In this document: piece after piece, positions 14,801 through 26,800 of the stretch
Position numbering within the stretch: position 1 is the first letter of the stretch
How the letters are laid out: each line of letters opens with the position of its first letter
Assembly (NCBI GenBank): GCA_963576475.1
Contig: OY754974.1
Location: 10,622,904-10,686,903, forward strand
Source: Molanna angustata
Taxonomy: Eukaryota > Arthropoda > Insecta > Trichoptera > Molannidae
Reading direction: 5' to 3'
DNA length: 64,000 bases
Program-made: the position numbers and the translations under genes
Notes under the pieces: generated by a model
Told to the model about the DNA's origin: nothing
The model's database searches: none
The model's input: only the letters and a program-made list of their open reading frames with translations

Positions 14801-17800
14801 ATTTTATAAGTCAATTAAGTAGTAATATTAAATAATTTTCAGTTTCTTTTTGTCCTTTGGTAACTGACCAGTTGTTTGCTATAGCTTTCAATTTGATATG
14901 TGAGTAAGTTCTTAATTGATATTCCTATTTTTATTATTAAAAGCACGTCATATTTATTTATAAAAAACACTTGAATTATTAAAATCAGCACCATTCATGT
15001 TTTGAAATATTTATTAAATTGATTGAAATTCATCACAAGCAAGATTTCAATTATTCATATCCAATTTACTTAGGTCATTCAAGGTAAATACTAATTGGAC
15101 TTCATATTGTTGGGCGTGCAAATTACTTCGTCTGAATTTAACGAAATGGACTCGTCTAGAATAATTTATTAATTTGTAATATTCCTTTTCTCGGAAAACA
15201 TTTAAAATTCCCGCAGTCATTAATTATTACCTATAGAAGAAAATACGCTTAATTTAGTAAATCATTGTTTTTCTAATAAATATTCTGACGGTGTCACCAA
15301 GGTGTATATCATGTCGACTCTAACAGACAGGTGTAGCCCGGCATTTAAATTAAGACATTTTGATTCATTACTAAAAGCGTACGTTTTTTTTGTTAATTTT
15401 CCGTCGCATTTTATAATAATTTCTTTTATGTAGCAATACACAAAACATCAGCATCTTGTGTCGATTACTTAATATTTATTTATTTATCTTTTTGTACATA
15501 ATATAAACAAATATATTGCATACTGAAGGGCTTATTGCCGTTAAGAAATTTCTTCCAACCAACCAAATTACTTATTATGACATAATTTTATAATGTTCAA
15601 CTGCAAGAAGACTGACAGCGAAAAACACTTCATAGCAAAAATAAATAAACAAAATTATTTGGAAAGAACAAGGGAAGGAAGTCGTGATCAGGTGTTTACG
15701 AAAAAATATATTATTCTTGAAAAATAAAAAAAGGGTTAGACGATGCAATATCCGGACATGCATAGACTATTCCATGGTCTTGCTGAATGAACTTCAAACG
15801 ACGATCTGAGAAATTCTGTATTGTGGATAGGAATGGATAGTGTTGTACGTTAGCAAATCGGAGTGAATGTCCATGATTATGTTATAAGTGACGACTTACA
15901 CGTTTCAATTGAAAGATCTCAGCTTTTGTAAAACAAGAAATATGTACATATAGTAGGAGTATGTCACATTCATTTCTTTCTTTATGAATAAAGCGAGAAT
16001 GGAATGTCAAGATAGATAAGTTTGGCGCTAGCTTTGTTCTGTCAAACCCAAAAAGTAAAATAAAGTTATTTTACTATGTTACTGATACGGTAGAGCTGGC
16101 CAAGCGAAATAATGCGGGTGACTCCGCCTAATGCACAAACGAATTTCATAACAGTGATAAAGCTACTCTGATGTGAATCAGCCAATAAAATCAGCTGACG
16201 TTGAACATTATGCAGCATGTTGCTTCTCTTACTTGTTTACCTCTATGGTACAAAATATTTTTTTATAATTAAAATATTTTTATCGTTATTTTGCATATAG
16301 ACTGTGTTACTTATAACTAATACTACATGTATCTAGTCAAAAAAATATTTAATATTTCCTTTCCTAATGCACCTCGTTGTAATACAATAAAAATTCATAA
16401 CACAGAATCTATAAAACAAATCACAAAAATTAAAAAATTAAATTATTAACAAGTATAAATAACACGAACACAAAATTTTATAACCAAAAGCATATAAAAA
16501 TAAACATTTCAAATCAAGAAGAAGAAAAAAACAACATCAAAACCATAACACAAAAAAATACAAAATAAATAACACATTTAAAAATGAGAATGAACCACAA
16601 ACTGAAAATGAATGGAATGTTAGGGAGAGTGTTTCAAATATTGGTTTGATTTCTTTTTTGAATTCTTCGTAATTTGTTTCTGTTCATTGGTAGGTTTTTA
16701 AATAATTGTATGCCTTTGATCGAAATACATGTGTCGTGAGTCCTATGATAATATTTGTTAGCGTTGATCTTGTACTTATTTATTTATTTATTTATTTACC
16801 TTTTATCACACCATAATATATAATGACAACAATAAGTAGATTACTGCTACTCAACTAGGAAATCTTGTTCTAGGGCTAGGTTACTGTATAAATGAATAAA
16901 TTAACTTTTTTTGTCATGAGCCATTTTTTCATCTATTAAAATAAACGCAAACAGACAAATATAAATGATTATAAATATGCTGTTATATTTTTTATTAAAA
17001 AACTGGATCTGCTTTATTCCTTCCCATTGGATTTTCTTTCATTTTTATTATTACAAACACGTATTGTATAACACATATGTATATAACACATACGTATATA
17101 ACATAAACAACATTTTCAATTCAAAAAATAAGTTAGTTATACGTATAATTTTAATATACTTTTTCAATACGTATTACGTGTTTTTCCACAGGAATATAAT
17201 ATGTAGTATGAAAAATAATTTATGAAAATAATATGAAAACATTACTTGTTTTTGAAAATAAACACACAAATTCTTGTAACACAAAACAATTGATTACTCT
17301 TTAGGATACCAAGGCCGGAATAGCTTAATTCAATATTAAATTGAATATTATGTAAAAAAATGAAACTTATTTCTTGAGACTTAGAACTTTATAGATTAAT
17401 AAGAAAGTTACCATGAAATAACAAATTTAATATTAATGTTTGTATAAACTACTTTCTATTTTATTTCTAGAAAAAAAATATTAAAATTTCCGGCAAACCA
17501 ATTGAGAATTTTCGACACGGGGGCTGTCGGCCAACCAAGCAATAAACTCAATTTTTTCCTCTGCGTAGCCCACGTGATTACTCTATTAATTTGCTGATTC
17601 AATAATTTATGTAACTAATTCAATATTTTTTGCTATCTACTTTTTGTTATTATTATTTTTTATTCTTTCATTTTTGATATATATTCTTCATCTTCTTCTT
17701 GTTCCGCTTCTAACGGAGGTTGGCGACCATCACACCAAACTTACTACTTACTTAAGTAATAAGTAAGTAGTAAGTACACCAAACTCATCCCGATCTTGCG

Positions 17801-20800
17801 CCAACCTAATTAGTAAATATATCTTCTTCTTCTTGTGCTGCTCCTAACGGAGGTTGGCGACCATTACACCAAACTCATCCCGATGCTGCGCCAACCTAAC
17901 TAGTGACGTATTAGTTAGTGACCCATACTCCGCCTTCCTCCCCCCCCCCCCCCCCTCTCTTTCTATTTGCTATTGTAAACCTAGAAGAAGATTCTGAAAA
18001 GACAATGTAGCTTGGATTGACGGTGAAAGACTTGCATACACTGCAGCTAATGAGATCGCATCTAGACATGGTCCGCTTGGAAGACCACCTACGAGATAGA
18101 AGGACAGTTGGACTTCATCATCTCAGGAAGCATACCTAGGTTCTTGTATCACATACCAAAAGATCTATCAAAAGAAAAACAAGAATATAATGACTATTAT
18201 GAAGTCTTCATCGCGCCATGTACAAGTGGTTCATTTATTTCTTTCAAATAACCAATGTTTACAGCCCAGAAAAGCAATATTAATTGCGAATCGACTCGAG
18301 GACACACGGTATTGAAATCAAATGACTCACTTTTGTACTATGCCTGTCATATTATATTATAAGTGTGCATCAGCCTTTAGAAATCCATATTAACTTATTA
18401 ACTACACAATTTTCTAGCTATAATATTATTTGTATAGCGTTCTGTGAGTAAAAACATGATTAGAAAACTATATTTTCATACACTCGTGTATATGAAATTT
18501 ATATTTATTGACAAATAACAATAAATTGACCATGAACAGATTAGTTTTCCATTGTCTATGGTTTTCTCTTTGAAAAGGCTTAAAACGATCTCCCGATGCG
18601 ACATATACACAAATCATTTTTTAAATGTGTATACTTAATGAAAACGTTTTGTTTTATGTAAAAATGCATTTTCCCATACAAATTTCGTAGCGTATTATTC
18701 ACCTTTTTTTAATCATAAAAATAAATCTAATGGACAGACAGATACACACAAATTCAACATGTTAGTCACGACACGCCGGTCGATGGAAGGACAGCGCTTC
18801 CGAAACATGTCGCGAAGTGACTCAAAAAACAAGTGGTTTATAGCTAATTAATAATTCAAAAATGGTTTATATTAACTACCACAAAATATCCGCCGAATCA
18901 TTAAATGATATTAAATCTAATGGAACTTACGAAGTTTTGTCAAAGCTTTTCCTTTTCCATTCAAGGGTATGATGAGCAATCTTCCTGACATCTCGTATAT
19001 GGAATCCAATTTAAGGTCTCCAACGGCTTTGATGTTCAGCTTCAACTTTTTCAAATCGATACTGAAAAGAAAAGAGCTTTTAAAAAAATGCAAAATTTAA
19101 TACAAAAAGGTAAAAATAAGTACCTGTGTAATTTTACCTGTGTACAATAATGCATATGGCATGAGAACATGGGAATATCTCCTGCCAAAAATACTAAATG
19201 ATACGAATGATGAGCTCTTGCATATATACACTACATGCCCAAAATATCTTACCCACTTGAAAATGTACATGATGAGGTCCGATGACGACAGCTATGTGCT
19301 CTAAGAGCATGCCCTTTGAGTTGCTAGGCTGACATAGGTTGGAACCTGCATCGTATTATGAATACTAAAACTAACAAATTCTGAACTCGTCAACCTCAGA
19401 TATATGTAATATTTAGTATGTTATTATTTATAAAAATAAAGAAAAAAATTAGTAATTGATTTACTACCACTAAATAATTTGAGCTTCTCTTATAATTACG
19501 GGTTTCATACATTTACATAAAAATCCAATATTTTATGATTGCATAATACTCGTACCTACGCATACATTGGATTTTTTCGCTGTTGGGACATTGGGTTTTC
19601 GCTGTATATACATCAATATACGTTCCCTTGAAAATAAGCTGTAGGTACAACACTATCGCCATCTATGAAAGTGACGAAGAAACCTTTTTTCTAATGCCGT
19701 ATATTAAGAAAAAAATAATATTTACTTATTTACGTAACAATTACATATTGCCAGTTAACATAATACAGTGATAAGTAAACTTTAGTACAACAAGATAAAT
19801 TTCAAATATTAAATGATCTTGATATTAAAAAACTAGTGAGTGTAACTTAATATTTAAATTTATGAGAATTTTATTGATAAATATATCCTAAATTTAATGC
19901 GAGGTTACTATTAAAGGTTTACAGTAAGCTGGTACAAGCAAAAATGCTCCAAAATACATAATTAAAATAGGAACCTAAAATTCTGTATTATTTTTATGAT
20001 CTTTATAACTTTATTATTGCTGTTTTGTTTTGTTATATAATAATTTTTTTGTCTTTTTACAATCACGATGTTTTTTATTATGTTTCAGAGGAGTAAAGAG
20101 TTCATTTATTTATTTAATGTTTTCCTTTAACTTTACGAGACCATATATCCATATGGAATGATGTATAAAAAAGGTCGGAATAAAACTAATATCTTAATGA
20201 TTCATGTTTTAAAATGAATTTATGGGAATTTACTCAATTTTTGCAAGTGTCATTAATAATCATTTCATATATATATGTGGTTGATTTAATATTCATGAAG
20301 TATCTCATATTCTTCTTCTTCTTCTTCCTAGCCTTCCCTTCACTGCTGGATGTAGGCCTCATCCATCTGTCTCCATTTTCCTCTATTCTGTGCCGCTTCA
20401 ATCCATTTCTTTCCGGCGATTGCAGCAATATCGTCGGCCCATCTCTTCTGTGGCCGACCGACACCCCTTTTGTCTTCCCATGGCCTCCACTTTAAGACTT
20501 TGGGAGTCCATCTTGAATTTTGCTATCTGGCCACGTGTCCTGCCCATTGCCACTTCAATTTTGTTATCCGACCCATGATATCGGCGATTTTTGTTCTGCG
20601 TCTGATTTCTGTATTTGTTATTCTATCCCTCAGACTTATGCCCAACATTTGCCGCTCCAAGGATCGTTGCGCGCATTTTAATTTGTGGACAGTATTTATG
20701 GTCAGGGACATTGTGACATTTCATATTAGAAGAAGAAAAAAAATTGACGATAGATGTATTCTTATGTAAAATACTCGTACAAATAAATTGAAAGGACGTC

Positions 20801-23800
20801 ACATATTGTTCTTGCTAAAAAGGAGTGTAAATAAAATAGAATTGTTATTCAATATACGTCTCTATGATTTGAATAATAAAACAGATAAATAATTCATAAT
20901 AATAACGTTAAAAATATTCAAATTCATATAATCTGAAACTTATTGTTTAAACCACAATTTACTTCTATTAAATAATCGCCTTTTTAATGTTTAACAGCCT
21001 TTATTTTCACCATGAATACATAAATCAACACCACTATAATATATATCACCATACACCATTCGCCATTTTTTCTTTCCCCTCTCTCAACCACAGACAAATC
21101 GATTCATTTCATTACTGACATCATTCTCATCTTTACCTTGTCTGAACCACAGACGAATCCGATTCCTTTCATTACTGACATCATTTTTATCTTTCTCTTG
21201 TCTCAACCACAGACAAATCCGATTCCTTTCATTACTGACATCATTCTCATCTTTACCTTGTCTCAACCACAGACAAATCCGATTACTTTCATTACTGACA
21301 TCATTCTCATCTTTCCTTTGTCTCAACCACAGACAAATCCGATTACTTTCATTACTGACATCATTCTCATCTTTACCTTGTCTCAACCACAGACAAATCC
21401 GATTCCTTTCATTACTGACATCATTCTCATCTTTACCTTGTCTCAACCACAGACAAATCCGATTCCTTTCATTACTGACATCATTTTTATCTTTCTCTTG
21501 TCTCAACCACAGACAAATCCGATTCCTTTCATTACTGACATCATTCTTATCTTTCCCTTGTCTCAACCATAGACAAATCCGATTACTTTCATTGCTGACA
21601 TCATTCTCATCTTTACCTTGTATCAACCACAGGCAAATCCGATTACTTTCATTACTGACATCATTCTCATATTTCCCTTGTCTCAACCACAGACAAATCC
21701 GATTCCTTTCATTACTGACATCATTCTTATCTTTCCCCTCTCTCAACCACAGACAGATTCGATTACTTTCATTACTGACATCATTCTCATCTTTCCCCTC
21801 TCTCAACCACAGACAAATCCGATTACTTTCATTACTGACATCATTCTCATCTTTACCTTGTCTCAACCACAGACAAATCCGATTACTTTCATTACTGACA
21901 TCATTCTCATCTTTACCTTGTCTCAACCACAGACAAATCCGATTCCTTTCATTACTGACATCATTCTCATCTTTACCTTGTCTCAACCACAGACAAATCC
22001 GATTCCTTTCATTACTGACATCATTTTTATCTTTCTCTTGTCTCAACCACAGACAAATCCGATTCCTTTCATTACTGACATCATTCTTATCTTTCCCTTG
22101 TCTCAACCATAGACAAATCCGATTACTTTCATTGCTGACATCATTCTCATCTTTACCTTGTATCAACCACAGGCAAATCCGATTACTTTCATTACTGACA
22201 TCATTCTCATATTTCCCTTGTCTCAACCACAGACAAATCCGATTCCTTTCATTACTGACATCATTCTCATCTTTCCCCTCTCTCAACCACAGACAGATTC
22301 GATTACTTTCATTACTGACATCATTCTCATCTTTACCTTGTCTCAACCACAGACAAATCCGATTACTTTCATTACTGACATCATTTTCATCTTTACCTTG
22401 TCTCAACCACAGACAAATCCGATTCCTTTCATTACTGACATCATTCTCATCTTTCCCCTCTCTCAACCACAGACAAATCCGATTACTTTCATTACTGACA
22501 TCATTCTCATCTTTACCTTGTCTCAACCACAGACAAATCTGATTCCTTTCATTACTGATGTCATTTTCATATTTACTTTGTTTTTTTTTTAACTTATAAA
22601 ATTAATATTGAATTCTTAACACTTCATAGATAAATTAATCAACTTTAACCTACTCGATATCAACATTTCAATTTTCATGCGATGTTTGATTTGAATGACT
22701 AAAATTAGAAATATTATGAACGAAATTGAACGAATGTTTTGGACCCACTATGAAACTCGGAAATGAAAATCAGAAATTTTAAAAAAGGAATAGGTTTAGC
22801 ATGGGCCGTCGTTGGTAAACTTTCTTACATCCTCAAGTTTCCTAAGTACGTCAATTATCTTAAAAAGAAAGTCTTTGACGCTGCGTTCTATTGGTATGGC
22901 TGAGAAACTCTTGTGTTTACAAACAGAATGATACATATTATGTTAGCAGTATCAAAAAGAGCGATGGAAAGGAGAATGCTCGATAGTACGGATAGAAATA
23001 AGAGAGAAAACCAAAGTAACCTACGTTGTCCAAAAGGATACCAACCAGAAGTAAAACTGGGCACGTTATGATGCCCGAACCACAAATTCTAGATGGACTA
23101 TGTAAGAAAGTGCTGGAATCGCGACCCAGAATGGGCCAAAAAAGTATCGGAAGACATCAAACAAGGTGGTCTGGGTCGCGTTTACAACGAACACCGAGCG
23201 CGCTTAGTGGACGCTCCAAGCCGTTCATATTAACCGGAAACAGACGCTCGAAAGACAAAATTGTCGGGCGAAAAACGCTCTGACAGTTATAGTATATGTT
23301 GATTTCTATTTTATCTGTGGAATGATGACTTCTTTTTGTTTCTGTGGTATCTAATATGTCAGTTGTCATCAGTTGACATTATTTATGATGACAATATGCA
23401 TTCAATAAGACGTTAATTTTTTAAAATATCATTCAGCAATTTCCAATAAGAGGTCAGAGATCATTATTAACACCACTGCCCTATTGTTGTCTTTCGATGA
23501 AAATATAACCTTAAAAGGGACATGTATGATAAATGACATTTGACTTTTAAAACACCCGATGCAGTGTTCAGATTGAAACGCCGATCGAAAGTGTTCAGAT
23601 AAGATTGATGTGAAAAACGCCATAATCTGCAACTCCAGGAACATTCGACACCCGACGTCGAACATTGATTCTGAACACAACCCTGACGATATGAGACGAG
23701 TGGCTGTATGCGGTCTGCCAAGGATAAAGATCTGTGGAGGTCTCAGGGGAAGGTCAATGTCCATTACTGGACATAGGAGAGCTGACGAAGAAGAGAAGAG

Positions 23801-26800
23801 ATGTATAAACCTACATATTACTTAGTCATACAATACATTTGGTTGGATGAATGAATAAATACTGATTGAAAATAAGCGCATCAAATTTGCTTTAAACTGA
23901 AAAATGTATTTACTTGATTTTCTTGACTTCCATGTTTCCAACACCTGTGAGAACATTGTCAGTAAGTTTGATATTGAGTCCGTTTCCACCATCTCCTCCG
24001 ATGGTGTGGATCTTCTTCACCATGAGTGGATCCAGAGGTGGAATGGATCTGGAAGGGTCACCTTTGGTGAAGGTCTTTGATATTGCCTTCGCAACCCGAA
24101 GAGCGCACTCGTTCAGTTTCGGATCTGACTGGGAACATGGTTGAATATAGTCGGCTGAAAATAAGATTTAAAAAAGTTAGCTTGGGGAAACGAAACCCGC
24201 GAACAATACAAAGGAATAACACCAATATATATTACAATTAAAAATAAATATAGACGAAAAATGGTCGCTTTCACTATTTAAACTGTCACCTTGCTAAATT
24301 ATTGATTTAAACCTATACATCTGTTTCCCAGATAGGAAATCCAAATTATTTTTGGAGTTGCTATTGTCTTCTTTACACGGACGCTGTTTTCAACGGGTTT
24401 AAGGTTTTTGGTGGGGTTTTCAACGCGATGGACAAAAAATATTTTCAACGCGATTTTCATCCTTTTTGGTAAAACAGAAATCTGTAAAATTATTCGCTGT
24501 CGTCGTTACCGACGAGTCAACATGGATGCCTTTTTTGTTGACTTTTACGTGTGTCATTGGCTCGCGATGTATTTTGTTTATTTGAAAATAGTCGAAACTT
24601 TCGATATAAATTTATACTATATCAAACATTTATTATGTATATAATTTTTCGATATAAATTTATTTATATTACATAAACATTTGCACATATAATTTTGTAA
24701 ACTGTATAAAGTACTGTAAAGCGATGCTCGGAGTAACCTATATTTTGGATGCTGATTTAAGCGTTGCGTGTAAAGCGATGTTTGGAGTAACCTCTATTTT
24801 GGATGTTGTTTTGAGCGTTGGAAACCGGGTCGTGTTGAAAATAGTGTCCGTTTAAAGTGCACTTTAGGGTCGTATTACAAGAGTTATTTGAGAAAAAGGC
24901 AAGGTCCCGTACTGCTAGCATATATCTATTGCTTACGGGACCCCAACTTTTTCTTACATCATTCTTAAATAACTCCCATAGTACGACCCTTAATCATTTT
25001 TTACAATTGAAATAAGTTTATACATAACTATATTGATACATTATTGATAAGAATAAATTTTATTCAATCATATAGTTTAAATACTCGGCGGATATTTTGT
25101 GGTTGTTCATATTAACCGTTTTGGCATGTGATTTTTGCCCTAAACCACTATATTTTGAGTCACTATGCGACATGTTTCGGCAGTGCTGTCCTGCCATCGA
25201 CTCAACTAGCCGGTCGACTCAACTATGTAGTGCTGTCCTGCCATCGTCTCAAATAGCCGGTCGATGGCAGGACAGCACTGCCGAAACATGTCGCATAGTG
25301 ACTCAAAATATAGTGGTTTAGGGCAAAATTCACATGCCAAAACGGTTTATTCAATCAGTTCAAGGTTTTAATCTTTTTGACAAGGCAATGAAAAAAAATT
25401 GTTATAGTACCTAAATATCATTTTTATTGTAAATTTATGTAAGTTGTAACTATGGTTTCGGGTTTCCGAGCCCGTGAAATCCCGTAAAAATAAAATTATC
25501 GTTCACGATCTATAAAGAAAATAAGAAGTGTCCGGAGAACTCTCAAACCTTACAAGAGAGCTAATTATATGGGAACACGGAAATCGTCTCAGTCTAAAAT
25601 GAGTATGTCAGGGGAAGCTATAGGTAATAAGGTGGCACCAATATCGAAAAAAAGTGACAGAAACTATGAGACTGAGATGGTTCAGACATTTAATGAGAAG
25701 AGTGGTTGACCACGTTGTGAAGAGGCGCCTTTCCATAACTGGAAAGAATAGGTGGAGTGGAAGACCCCACCTGGTTGACAAATGTCCAGAATGGCATGAT
25801 GATGCTAGGCTTTTAAATGAAGAATTACATTCCAGTGTGATAAGAATTCTTCGGACCCATGATCTAGCAAGGACCATGAACCTTTAGTTCAGGAATCATA
25901 TAATCATACTAACTGTAACAGGAATTTTGAATATCAAAGAATATGAAGGGCGCACTTATTTTATTTTGTTGTGTAAACAGACAGTAAAATTAACCTATTT
26001 AACTAAGATACATGACATGTGAACCAATTAATTATGCAAAAAAAATATTGTGGATTACAAAGGGATTGGTTTTGAGGAAGAAAGTAGGCTGGAAAAGTGG
26101 GAGAAAAAAATAAAATAAATATTTTTAGAAAAACAAACAAGTATTTTAATTAAATTCGTTTCTTTTTTTAATTTTAAAGGTTTTAATGATTATTTTCGTC
26201 AATTATTTCCCTTTTTACTCTCCGCATTATGGAATAGTGGAGAGTCACGATTTCACATTTTTTTAGCGTATTTTTTTATATCAATTTCTGAAAGGGTATC
26301 ATGTAGAGAGTGCACACTGTGAGTTTCGTCGTGATGTGTTTGTATGTATAGCGAACGGCGTACGAATTATCCTCTCGACAGCCCAAACTATAAGTCCAAT
26401 CAACTTCATATTAACATCAATATGTAAAGTGCATAGACCTAGAGCTGATTAGTTTTCCATAGATATCTGTTATTTTTTTCTCTATGATTTCATCTGTCCG
26501 AATTTTCAAAATGCTCCCACGGTCTGGAAAACCGAGGAATTCTTATACTGTTTTAAATTTTGATACAACAAAAATACACTCATCAAAAATGCATTCAAGA
26601 AGAGAAGTAGATAAAAAGAAGAAAAAAACGGACTTAGTAGACTGACGTGGGTTGGACAAGTATTTTTTTAAATTTTAAAAATATATAACGGCATTTGTCA
26701 TAATATATATTATGCCAGTTCATTCCATGGGACATTGTCCATTCTGACGCATCGAGCAATACCAATTCATTCCATGGGGCATAGTCCATTCTGACGACGC

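Noticed and set aside
21084..22592. ORFs of up to 480 codons with 20-residue repeats on both strands
   Set aside because: The 60-bp unit keeps any frame open; no start context, signal peptide, domain or splice evidence; lies in an intron.
24408..24644. 78-codon ORF inside the 24371-24857 MITE
   Set aside because: No homology recognised; lies within a non-autonomous element and looks like chance.
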